Below, in pieces: positions 1-9,482 of a stretch of 64,000 nucleotides of DNA. The stretch's first letter is position 1, and the number at the start of each line of letters is the position of its first letter. The stretch is from assembly GCA_032718475.1 (NCBI GenBank), contig JAUCBJ010001166.1:62001-126000 (forward strand), in the 5' to 3' direction. Both the position numbers and the translations under genes were made by a program. The notes beneath the pieces were generated by a model, which searched no databases, was not told the origin of the DNA, and saw only the letters and a list, made by a program, of their open reading frames with translations. This DNA is from Nemertoderma westbladi. Taxonomy: Eukaryota; Xenacoelomorpha; Nemertodermatida; Nemertodermatidae.

Positions 1-2268
1 TTGCGCAATTCTTTGTGTTGCCAGCCACAATATAGTAACAATATTGACGATGTTGTGCAACTATATAATGATACCCTTACAACCATCATGGATATACATG
101 CCCCGGAGAAATGTAAGACTGTACGTACAGAAATCAAGGCTGCCTGGTATAGTGAGGACATAGCTAAGGAAAAGAGGAAGCGCCGGCGGTTGGAACGGAA
201 ATACCATAAAACTAGACTTACAGTGGATTGTATTGCTTTTAGAACTCAGTGCAAAGTGGTTTCAGATGCTATTGTTTTTGCAAAGGAATCCTACTATGGG
301 GATATAATTAGAAATAATTCAGGTAACCAAAAGATGCTATATTCTGTAATCAATAAACTATTATATCGCAAGAAGAATTGTCTACCGGAACGAGAATCTG
401 ATGAGGAGTTAGCTAACGTATTCGGAGATTATTTCGACAAAAAGATTGAAGGTATACGGAGAGATATATTACACCCTCAACAAGGCTCTCGGCCATTGAT
501 TGGGCCCACTGTTCTGACCGAAGTAAACGCCCAATCGATTGGGCCGGTTGCTCATACGGAAACAATTCCTATACTAGTTCGTCCGACATTGGCGGGAATG
601 GCGACACCGACGGAAACGAAATCTCACCCTATTGGACTGGGTGACCCGGCGGCTTTTAACACCCCAACGGTTACGGATCAAGGATTTAGCTCTTTCCGTG
701 AAATTTCCACTGAGGAGACGAAGGAACTTATAAATAACTCGAAATCTAAAACGAGTCCGCGCGACCCGATGCCGACGAGCTTGGTCAAGCTGTCCATCAA
801 TCTGCTGCTGCCTCTTATTACCTGTATTATTAATATGTCATTGTCTATGGGTACAGTTCCATCTCTGTTTAAGGAGGCAGTGTTAACACCAGTCCTTAAG
901 AAGATAAAATTGGACCCAGAAATTCTTAAAAACTTCAGGCCGGTCTCCAACTTGCTTTACATTTCGAAATTAATAGAAAAGGTCGTCGCAAACCAGCTGA
1001 TTCAATATATGAATATTCACAACCTACATGAGCCGATGCAAAGCGCATACAGGCACCACCACGGAACAGAAACAGCACTTCTTTCAGTAAATGATTCTAT
1101 TCTCCGCAGCATCGACTCAGGTTCAGCAGTGCTAGTTGTTCTCTTGGATTTATCTGCAGCGTTCGACACGGTTGAACATGAGAAACTCTTAGAAATTCTT
1201 AAGTCTGATATAGGGATAACTGGAAATGCACTTAAATGGTTCAAATCATATTTGTCTGATCGTAAACAGCAAGTTCGTGTTGGTAGTCATTATTCTACAT
1301 ACAGAGACCTAAAGTATGGATTGCCACAAGGTTCTGTGCTCGGGCCGCTACTATTTACAATTTATACACGCTCTTTATCTGCTGTAATAAAAAAGCATGG
1401 TTTATCATACCATCTGTATGCTGATGATACTCAAATATATATCAGTTTCAAATCTGTAAATATTGATTCAGCAGTTCAGGTGACTGAGGATTGCCTAAAT
1501 GATATTCAGAAATGGATGTACACATATATGCTCAAGATGAACTCCGAGAAAACCGAAGTGCTGCTACTGCAGTCACGATTTGGCACATCAGTTGACAACC
1601 CACAAATACGTATTGGTAACGACGTGGTGGGCTGCAGCACCGATGCCCGCAATATCGGCTTTACTATGGATCATTATATGACGTTCAGTAAACAAATATC
1701 TCTAACTGTTCGCAGTGCGTTTTTCCACATCCGAAATCTATCAAAAATACAGCGGTGTTTAGCAAAACATGACCTTGAAACGCTAATCCACGCATTTATC
1801 ACCAGCTCTTTAGACAATAACAATTCGTTATATTATGGATTGCCAGACAAATATATAAACAAACTACAATATGTCCAGAACTCTGCGGCGCGCCTACTAA
1901 CAGGCACAAAGAAACGAGAACATATTAAACCTGTGCTCAAATATCTCCACTGGTTGCCTGTATTGCGACGCATTGACTTTAAGATTGTACTTATAGTATA
2001 TAAGTGTATCAATGGCTACGCTCCGAGCTATTTAAAGAATTTGCTGACCCGGTACATTCCTCATCGTTCTCTGCGTTCAGGTGATGATGAACTAACTCTG
2101 GTTGCGCCTCGTTATCGGCTAGAAAGTTACGGGAGGCGGGCTTTCTCAGTTGCCGGGCCCCGTTTATGGAACGCTCTCCCTTATTCGGTCCGCAGTGCAC
2201 ACACCGTGGAATTGTTTAAGTCGCAGCTGAAAACACACTACTTTTCGTTAGAATACGTAATTAACTAA
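1..2268 (+). mobile_element. CR1/L2-like LINE, ORF2 reverse transcriptase (5' end outside window)
   Basis: An open frame of 755 codons enters from the left edge. Its first ~75 residues look like the basic linker between endonuclease and RT (WYSEDI, then a run of K/R), so the endonuclease lies off the window. The RT follows: a fingers segment around residue 255 (SKTSPRDPMPTSL), SAAFDTVEH near 385, GLPQGSVLGPLLF near 440 and the catalytic YADD box near 474 (YADDTQIY). The C-terminal half has the conserved block LHWLPVLRRIDFKI and ends in GPRLWNALPYSVR, both typical of CR1/L2-group elements. There is no internal stop, so this copy is young or selected. It ends in a short 3' UTR and an ATT microsatellite. 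The clade is inferred from motifs, not from a tree. Confidence 0.9.
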
Positions 2269-2325
2269 TTGTGTACGCGTACCTGCGCCTTGATTTATTG
2301 CCCTTAAAAGGCGCGTTATAAATAA

Positions 2326-2360
<35 letters not shown>
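2269..2360 (+). repeat. 3' UTR of the LINE: stem-loop plus (ATT)n tail
   Basis: After the stop codon the 3' UTR holds an inverted repeat, GCGCCTT at 2285-2291 and AAGGCGC at 2308-2314, that would fold into a hairpin. About ten ATT repeats follow from roughly 2326 to 2360. L2/CR1 LINEs characteristically end in a small hairpin that the RT recognises, followed by a short microsatellite instead of poly(A). This arrangement marks the true 3' end of the element. Confidence 0.75.
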
Positions 2361-2361
<1 letters not shown>

Positions 2362-2364
2362 AAA

Positions 2365-2660
2365 AGACCAACACTAGAAGCAGCATGTTCTAATGAGCTG
2401 AGGAGCCGTTGGGCTCCCTCTAATGATTCTGAGAGTACTCCTAAGTCATCAGCAAAGTCTAGATCAGTTAGGTACTTGGCAGGATTTCCTCGACTTCTGG
2501 AGCCAGTAGGTGGGGTTATCATCACCCCATCATCATTATAATGATCTAAGGACATGCGTAGAACATAGTCAACCACAATAATGAACAAGAATGGTGCAAG
2601 TGTGTCTCCTTGGAGGACGCCCCATAACACTTCAAATGGTTCTGTGTCACCGTATTTTTA
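2365..2660 (-). pseudogene. RTE-like LINE reverse transcriptase fragment
   Basis: The minus strand encodes an RT piece with WGVLQGDTLAPFLFI followed ~55 residues later by DFADDLGVLSES, the FADD form of the catalytic box. It ends where the neighbouring LINE's ATT tail begins, so one insertion cut the other. A more decayed relative lies at 44010-44600 in the same orientation. Only the palm region is present. Confidence 0.8.
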
Positions 2661-2689
2661 ATGGTAGATTAGGAAACAATTTTGGCAAA

Positions 2690-3830
2690 GGGAAGTGACT
2701 TTTTACAGTGCCTCTAACGACCGCAAGTCAGTTATAGACTATATCATAGGTAGTGAACCGCTTTTCAAGTTGTGCGACTATTTTGCAGTTGATGATCCAA
2801 ATATTTTATCTCACCATTGTGTTGTGTCATTTAATATAAATGTTAATATGAATATGAAGATGGTATTGACAGATGGGAGGCCATGAGGAGATAAATTGCG
2901 GACATACAAGGTATCAGATTTCCAGGTCTATCTTTTACCTGAGCCGCTAGCTGAATGGTTAGAGCGTCAGACTTCCACACCGGAGGTCACCAGTTCGATC
3001 CCCCTGGACGTCATTGCCGACTTTGCAAAATCTGTGCCCAACAAAAAGTTATAATAATATGAATATGGATACTATAGAGGCAGGTTCGCCTCCACCACCG
3101 AGGACATACGCTAACGATGTAGTAAATGAAGACACTAATAATATTCCCCTGAGTCTTTTACCTGGAGACCCAAGCATAAACAGCGGTTTATTGATTCATT
3201 GCAAAGTAATAACGTCCAAACACAGTTAAATTAAATTTATGACAGTATCCTTGTAACGGAGAACGGTAACTAAAAGTAATGTAGATAACTCTATAAATAG
3301 CTTTAACTCTGTAATTAAGAATGTAGCCAGCCAGTATTTTTCTAAAAATGAATGCAAATGTACTCATGATAAACCTGGTGCACCGTGGTTTAATGATAGA
3401 TGTGCAGTAGCGAAATGTATGTTTATAAGTGCGTTAAACCAGTGGCGTAACAAAGGTTATGCCCAAACGCGGGAAACGCTGTCACTATGTCGAGCAAACT
3501 ATAAGAGAATCCTCAGGCAAGAAAGATATAATTATAAGTATGATCAATCCAAACGCTTGCTATCATGCAATAAACACGATATAAAAAAGTTTTGAAAATT
3601 ACTAGATGTAACGCCACTGGGACAGTTAATAACGATATTGATATAAAAACACTAGAAACTCACTTCAGAAGTTTAAATAATTCAGCCTCTAATTTTGAGG
3701 ACATGGGTTTTGGTACTAACACAGGAATTGATAGTAGCGAAATGAAAACTGTATTTGAAAATAACCTAAGCGAGCCATTTACAGAATTCGAGATAGAAAA
3801 AACGATACAACTATGCTTGGAATAACCAAT
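2690..3830 (+). pseudogene. Decayed LINE: endonuclease C-terminus, linker and start of RT
   Basis: Around 2695-2886 the plus strand reads like the end of an AP-type endonuclease: NDRKSVIDYIIGSEPLF, then LSHHCVVSFNI where SDH would be expected. At ~3300-3590, in other frames, comes the linker between endonuclease and RT (APWFNDRCAVAKCMF, then a basic YKRILRQERYNYKYD stretch). At 3592-3825 the frame approaches the RT N-terminus (FTEFEIEKTIQ). The copy is broken by frameshifts and stops and by the SINE at 2941-3060. It is not the same copy as the LINE at 1-2268. Confidence 0.65.
2941..3060 (+). mobile_element. tRNA-derived SINE
   Basis: This segment contains a good RNA polymerase III A box (TAGCTGAATGG at ~2948) and B box (GTTCGATCC at ~2993) about 45 bases apart, as in a tRNA. 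The arms do not fold into a functional tRNA. A non-tRNA body follows, ending near CTGTGCCCAACAAAAAG and an AT-rich tail. A second copy on the opposite strand at 22941-23016 shares both the B box and the body, which shows a dispersed family. It sits inside the LINE remnant at 2690-3830. Confidence 0.75.
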
Positions 3831-4385
3831 AAATATAGTCTATACCGCTGTTTTTAAAATCTATAACTGAAAAACTAAATGCAGTTTGTAAAGGATTGAT
3901 GGTCTAGCTCTAACAGTTCACCGAAGGGAGCTTTGTATTTTAAAAGAACGTTCAGTGCAGAACCATATTTAAATTTATTGAATGAACATAATATGTTGCG
4001 TTGACAAATAGCAAGATTACGTTGTTCTTCTCAGACTTTATTAATAGAGTACGGTAGGTGGCACTGGCACAAGATCCCCCGGGATCAAAGAATATTGTCG
4101 TCTTTGTGCGGGTAATGTATAGGTGACGTCTAGTCTGTGCTAGAATGTAGTAAATTAAAAATCTAAGAGAAACGTATTTAGGAAGGTTTTATTCAGTTCA
4201 TCCAAGTATTTTTAAAATTAAAGCGTAATTACTTGTAATCAAAAGGGAAAGTTAGTGAATTTTCGGGAAATATATATTTGATCCTCAAAAAATACGTAGA
4301 GTTGAGAGTTGGTTGAATGTAGGCGAACTTCTGGCTGGCTACGAAAATGTGATTGTGCTTTTTTCCATTTTTAAAACAAATTTAT
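3831..4385. other. No recognisable gene; AT-rich
   Basis: No open frame with a recognisable motif is seen. The first part may be decayed continuation of the LINE remnant on the left. The rest is AT-rich unique-looking sequence. Confidence 0.4.
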
Positions 4386-4990
4386 TTATGGGGTTTTCTT
4401 GGTCGGTGATTTCATTTCCGATATCTATTTTTACGTTTGATTGATTATTTAATGTTTGTACGTCTGTTTGTCTGACTGTCTGTTTGTCTGTCAAAATTGA
4501 GAAATAAATCAAATTAACAAACAATTATGGGGTTTTCTTGGTCGGTGATTTCATTTCCCCCAAAAGCAAAACATTTTGTTACATATCACGTTTCCCTAAT
4601 TTTTGACAGACAAACCGACACACAGACAGACAGACAGACTGACTAACAGACATTCACATGGTCAGGATCGCGTCAAACTCATAAATAGACATTGGAAATG
4701 GAACCACCGCCTTCCAAGAAAACCCCCAAAGCAAAACATTTTGTTAGATATCATGTTTCCCTAATTTTTGACAGACAAACCGACACATAGACAGACAGAC
4801 AGACTGACTAACAGAAATTCAGACAGTCAGGATCGCGTCAAACCTCTAAATCGACATTGGAAATGGAATCGCCTTCCAAGAAAACCCCCAAAGCAAAACA
4901 TTTTGTTAGATATCACGTTTCCCTAATTTTTGTCAGACAAACCGAAACACAGACAGACTGATCGACAGTCTAGAATCCGTCAGCCGTGGA
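4386..4990. repeat. Tandem repeat, period about 162-165 bp
   Basis: The motif GCAAAACATTTTGTTA recurs at about 4566, 4731 and 4893, spaced 165 and 162 bases. Each unit also holds a CAGACAAACCGACACA/CAGACAGACAGACTGAC stretch and a closing GACATTGGAAATGGAA. A partial unit starting GGGGTTTTCTTGGTCGGTGA occurs at ~4389 and again at ~4527. The period is close to that of the satellites at 18850-19440 and 60280-61000, but the sequence is different. Confidence 0.8.
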
Positions 4991-5420
4991 AAGTAACATT
5001 TGAAATTAAATCACTGAACAGGAAAACTCATAGCGAAAATTATCCTGTAGGACAAATACAATAAATTACAGTATTTTGAAAAACTTACAAAAAAATGGCC
5101 ACTTAAATTTATAATAATTTCAAAATGATTAAAGTCTACAAAAAATCAAATAACTCCAAAACTAAAATAGATATGAAAATTTCGTTTACAGTTTCAGAAT
5201 TACCAAAAAATTCCGTTTTAGAAAAAAAGTAAAAAATAAAATTCGATTTTTTAAAACCATATCAACTATTTTGACTTCAACCTCTAATTAATTCTGTGAA
5301 ATAATATTTTGCAACGCTAGTTCGATTTCTTGATCAAACCTCATTGTAACTTGTTCCAATGATTTTCATTTTTTGAAATAAAAGGTTAATGGTTAGAATA
5401 ATGTGGCACTACTACAGTAT
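4991..5420. other. AT-rich spacer, no gene seen
   Basis: Low-complexity AT-rich DNA with many A runs. No coding or structural signal is visible on either strand. Confidence 0.5.
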
Positions 5421-5424
5421 AACG

Positions 5425-5568
5425 GTTCCAGGACGAAGGTCCGAATGGGATGGAGGACCGAATAGGACGAAGTTCCGAAAAATCAAGACGAAGGTCCAAA
5501 ACACCAGGACGAAGGTCCGTCACACCACATTCTAAGATAATATTTACGTGGGGGGGGGGGGGGGGGGG
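5425..5568. repeat. GGACGAAGGTCC minisatellite followed by a 19-G tract
   Basis: Degenerate copies of a ~16-27-bp unit built on GGACGAAGGTCCGAA run from ~5430 to 5520. Each core, GGAC-GAAG-GTCC, is a small hairpin. A run of 19 G residues follows at 5550-5568. The same motif in both orientations occurs at 19785-19905, again beside a long C run, so this is a dispersed repeat and not a local duplication. Confidence 0.75.
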
Positions 5569-5687
5569 CTGTGAATTGTGACATACAGAGTTATGTGCTG
5601 AAGCAGCTGTAAAATGATTTGTTACTTGACGCAATTACAAATAATTATGGTACGTTAGGTACGTTGCAAATCAAATTATGGCCAGAA

Positions 5688-5796
5688 TGTAATGATGGAA
5701 CGGTTCTGCCAGTCCAATCTAACCAGACTGCCTTCAAACCGGTAGCCGGCCTATATAATCAGATGAGTCCAATACACGCTACGCGTATATCACACA
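5688..5796 (-). repeat. 3' LTR of gypsy A
   Basis: A 109-bp sequence repeated at 18128-18236 with 6 differences (about 94-95% identity). It carries the TG..CA ends expected of an LTR. On the coding strand it is preceded by the purine tract that would prime plus-strand synthesis. Confidence 0.85.
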
Positions 5797-5885
5797 TACC
5801 CCTTAATAGTGGGGGGTTGATTGTGTGAGTGTACATTATATTAATATTTATAAAATGTTACTAGTTAATGTTAATAGTAAATGTC

Positions 5886-7570
5886 CTATTGTGTAGGGCT
5901 AATTGGATTGTTTACTATAGTCACTATTCGCGTAGCGCGCAGGGGGCCTAAACTGCCCTCCCAGACCTGGAGGTGTAGGGTGCTTCTGGCATCGAGACCG
6001 AGCCCTCTGGTGTTGGTTGGCTGTGGTCTGCGACTGGCGGGGTGGTGGTTGGGTGCCCCGCAATGTGTGCCCAAGTTGGTCGTGGTAGGGCTGGTGAGGT
6101 CGGCGTCGTGCTTACGGGTAACGGTGGCTGTGGCGTCAGAGTGGGTTGTTGCGGTGGTTGGCCGCTGGGGGGCGCTGCAAAATTCCGGACCCGGAGGAGG
6201 ACGCAGTTGCGACCGGTACTGGTACGGCCTGGTACGACCGCTTTCTTGGCGCATGAGATAATCGTGGTTGGGGAGGACCTCCACCACGGTGCCATAGCCT
6301 GTCCAAAGCTTGGTCGCTGGGTCCTGAATGAGGGCTGGTTGGCCAATGGAGAGCGTGCATAGGGGACGTGTGTGGCAGTCGTAATTGGCGCGCAGCTTGG
6401 CTGAGTTTTTGGCGGCGATTTCATCGAGCTCCCGGAAAGTGCGGCGCCATTTTGGGTCGAACAATGAGAAGTGGGCGGGGAGGGCCTCGTGGATGTTCCT
6501 CCCGTACAGGAGTTCCGCTGGGGACCGGCCGCCGTACGTGGTGTATTCCAGAATGCGAGGATGCCCTGTGTGATGCCGTCAGAGTCGTGGTTAGCACCCC
6601 AGATAATTTTCTTAATGGCCTTCACGGCCGCCTCCGCTTGTCCGTTTGTATGAGGTAGGTGGGGGCTGGATGGCTCCAGACGTACTCCCCAGCGCTGGAG
6701 GAACTGGCGCACCGCGTCCGACATGAGTTGCGGGCCGCCATCTGGGTGTAGGATGGCTGGAACGGCGGTGGCGAGGAAGAGACGTCGGAGGCAGGGAATA
6801 ATTGCCCTCAATGTGGTGTCCGCCCGGAGGCGAAATAGTGTGGGCCAGCCCGTGTACTCGTCCGTGCAGACAAGGTAGTTCACGGCGGCCACTACGCAGA
6901 GGTCCACGTGGACGCGCTGGAACGGTCAGATGGCGTCTGGGTTGTGTTGCAGTGGCTCGGGGGCGTGGGATGGGAGGACTGTCTGACACAACTGGCGGCA
7001 TTCGACAGCCTGTTTCACATCATTCGCGATGGTGGGCCACCAGACTGCCCAGATGGCCCGTTCCCGAGTTTTGTTAAGGCCCTGGTGCGAGACATGGAGT
7101 TGACTGAGTGTATTGGCCCGCATCTCAGTTGGTATGTATAGTTGGGGACCATGTAGTATGAGCCAGTCTTGGGCCATCAGGTCACACCTGAACTGGTAAT
7201 AGGGGTGGACCCAGTCGTTAGTGATGTCGTGTTTTGACGTGGGCCAACCCTCGGTGATGGTGGCGAGGAGGGCGCAGTATGTCGGGTCGCGTTGTCCCGC
7301 CTCACGGATTTCCTGGAGACGGGCGTCCCGGGAGTCAAAGGTTGGGATTTCGCCGATGGCCGCATTTATTATGTATTCGCGGTCCGTCTCATCTTCCTGG
7401 GTCAGGATTAAGTCGGTGGGGACCGGGGGGTGGATTGCAGCCTGGGAGAAGGCATCAGCAACCACGTGTTTAGCCCCCTTCTGGTATCGGGCAGTGAAGG
7501 AGAACCGTGATAAAGCCGTTTTGAGTTTTAATAACCGGTCATTTTTTGACTTGATCCAATCGTCGCTCAT
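5886..7570 (-). pseudogene. Gypsy A integrase with RNase H end and C-terminal tail
   Basis: Read leftwards, the first frame (7570-6926) starts at the end of RNase H (YQKGAKHVVADAFSQ) and enters the integrase zinc domain (LHVSHQGLNKTRERA, then CRQLCQ where CxxC is expected with altered spacing). The next frame (6907-5948) holds the catalytic core: CTDEYTGWP, LHPDGGPQL and NGQAEAAVKAIKK supply the D, D and E. A third frame (6464-5886) carries the C-terminal domain (GQPALIQDPATKLWTGYG). Frame changes between the three show that the copy is dead. Confidence 0.85.
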
Positions 7571-7574
7571 TTAG

Positions 7575-8292
7575 AATCGGTATCAGGGGGCTGCAGTTGG
7601 TCACGAGATCAAAATGACGGAGGCCGTCGAGAAAGTAGCGGCACTTGTGGGCCGCCCAGGCCGCCCCGAGGGCCTCCAGCTCAGCCATCCCGGACCAGTT
7701 GGCCTCGTGTTTGGGGAGGGTCCGGGAGCCGCACTGGACCGTTAGCCTGCGGTTCGTTGCTGAATCCCATTTCGTATCCGAGGCCGAGTCCGTTGAGACG
7801 GGAGACGTCGGTGAGCAGCTTGGTTCTGCGGTCCGGATGGAAACCAGACAAGTAGTGGGGGGCAGACAGTGTGGACCGGGTGGCCTCGAATGCCGTCTGG
7901 TGTTCGGGGAGCCACAACCAAGCTATGCGGCTTGAGTTCAACCCACGTAGTGGTTCCACGAGGCGGGTGATCTCGGCCATAGAGTTGCCCAACTTTTGGG
8001 CTAGGCCGAGGAACGACCGGAGTTGGTGTCGGTTCGTGGGGACCGGGAATTGGCAGAGGTCCTCGGTGAGGTCTGGGTTGATGCGGTATTGCCCTTTGGA
8101 GATGATATATCCACCGAATTTAACCTCTGGAAGGCAGAACTGCACCTTCTTCGGGTTTATGGATATATCGGCCTCGTCGCAGGCAGTCAGGACTTTGGCT
8201 ACCGCCTCGTTGTGTTCCTCCACCGTTTCTGTGTAAATTATAATGTCCTCCATGATGCGGCCGATGTTGGGGATCCCCAGGAGTGCCTGGTC
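7575..8292 (-). pseudogene. Gypsy A RT C-terminal half and RNase H N-terminus
   Basis: The minus strand reads GIPNIGRIMEDIIIYTET, the position of the YxDD catalytic box, here with E-D in place of D-D. The thumb follows (INPKKVQFCLPEVKFGGY), then LRSFLGLAQKLG and the RNase H start LLTDVSRLNGLGLGY. Upstream it should join directly to the RT fragment at 8944-9482, but 650 bases of other DNA now intervene. The segment 7832-7935 has a second copy at 8293-8396. Confidence 0.85.
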
Positions 8293-8396
8293 GGTCCGGA
8301 TGGAAACCAGACAAGTAGTGGGGGGCAGACAGTGCGGACCGGGTGGCCTCGAATGCCGCCTGGTGTTCGGGGAGCCACAACCAAGCTATGCGGCCG
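8293..8396 (-). repeat. Duplicated 104-bp piece of gypsy A
   Basis: This segment repeats 7832-7935 almost exactly (GGATGGAAACCAGACAAGTA through CAACCAAGCTATGCGG). It lies between the two halves of the gypsy A RT, immediately before the RTE fragment, so it was copied into place during or after the RTE rearrangement. Confidence 0.8.
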
Positions 8397-8943
8397 ATAG
8401 CTGATGTAGCATAGGCCGATAACAGATGTTAAAGTCATTGTTGGTGACCTGAATGCGCAAATTGGCCCAGAAGACATCAAGGGTTACACCTATAACACCA
8501 GTTCTAACAGAAATAGGTACTTACTTTTAGACCTAATGGAAGAATGTGAATTAATACCAACAAACAACACATTCGAAAAGAGTAAGGACCTTTCAATACC
8601 CTAATGGAACCAAAGCACAACTGGATTACATCCTTATAAACAAAAAGTGAAGAAACAGCATGATCAACTGCGAGGCATACAGCTCGTTCAACCTAATTGG
8701 TTCGGACCACAGAATTGTAACTGCAGAGATAAGACTCAGCTTGAGAGCCAGCAAACCCAGGACAAGCAAGCAAGTCAACTATGACTGGGAGAAACTCAGA
8801 ACTGACAATGCTGTAAAGGATGCTTATACAGTAGAAGTTCAAAACCGCTTTGAAGCACTTCAGTCAATGGATGAAGACCAATCCACCGATTCAATATACC
8901 AGAATATAATAACAGCCCACAATGAATCAGCTAAGAGGCATAT
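8397..8943 (+). pseudogene. RTE LINE fragment, endonuclease C-terminal part
   Basis: The plus strand reads VGDLNAQIGPEDIKG, the GDxN motif of an AP endonuclease, and later LIGSDHRIVTAEIRLSL, the SDH motif, followed by the linker to RT. Its last 215 bases (8729-8943) are duplicated at 9483-9697 with essentially one visible substitution, where the RTE resumes. It splits the gypsy A RT. Confidence 0.85.
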
Positions 8944-9482
8944 GCTGGCCATGCGGGCATTAACAACATCCGAGCTGCCGTGCCAGCCCATGGGCATGCG
9001 GCAGTAGCAGTAGCAGCCTCGCAGTGTGACGAATGTTGTAAGACCCCGACTCCGGGGGTCCAAGTTGACCTGGTGGAACCCCTTTAATCCGTCTATAACG
9101 GTGAATACACCGGCGGTGGGTGGGATCCGCGAAACGACATGAAACGGGGATGGGGAGAAGTAGGCTGGGTGGATGGTGTTCAGGTTGAGTTCCCGGAGGT
9201 CGACGGTAATTCGGACCAATTCGCCGTTTTTTTTACGGGTAATAACCATGGGGCTCAGCCAGTCGCTGGGGCAGTTTTCGTCGTTGGCTGGTTCTAGAAT
9301 CCCAATGGCCACCTGTTCGTCCAGTTCCCTGTTGAAGGCCTCCTCCAGGTTCGCTGGGATGGCCCTATTGGTGTATGAGTTTTTAGGTTTCGCGCCCGGA
9401 GTGAGTTTGATAGTAATGTCCCCACCCTTCATCACCCTGCAGACATCCGATAGGGGGCGCGGGAAGCAGGTCTCATGTCTCA
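8944..9482 (-). pseudogene. Gypsy A RT N-terminal half
   Basis: The minus strand encodes the RT fingers and palm: NSYTNRAIPANLEEAFNREL, then WLSPMVITRKKNGELVR, VDLRELN, FTVIDGLKGFHQ and CRMPMGWHG. It stops just before the catalytic box, which continues at 8292. Both flanks are RTE sequence in one orientation, sharing a 215-bp direct repeat. Confidence 0.85.

Noticed and set aside
2941-3010. Functional tRNA gene
   Set aside because: A and B boxes are present but the arms do not pair properly and a SINE body follows; a second dispersed copy exists.
5881-7574. Plus-strand frames of 60-126 codons over gypsy A
   Set aside because: Antisense shadows of GC-rich integrase coding sequence; no recognisable protein.
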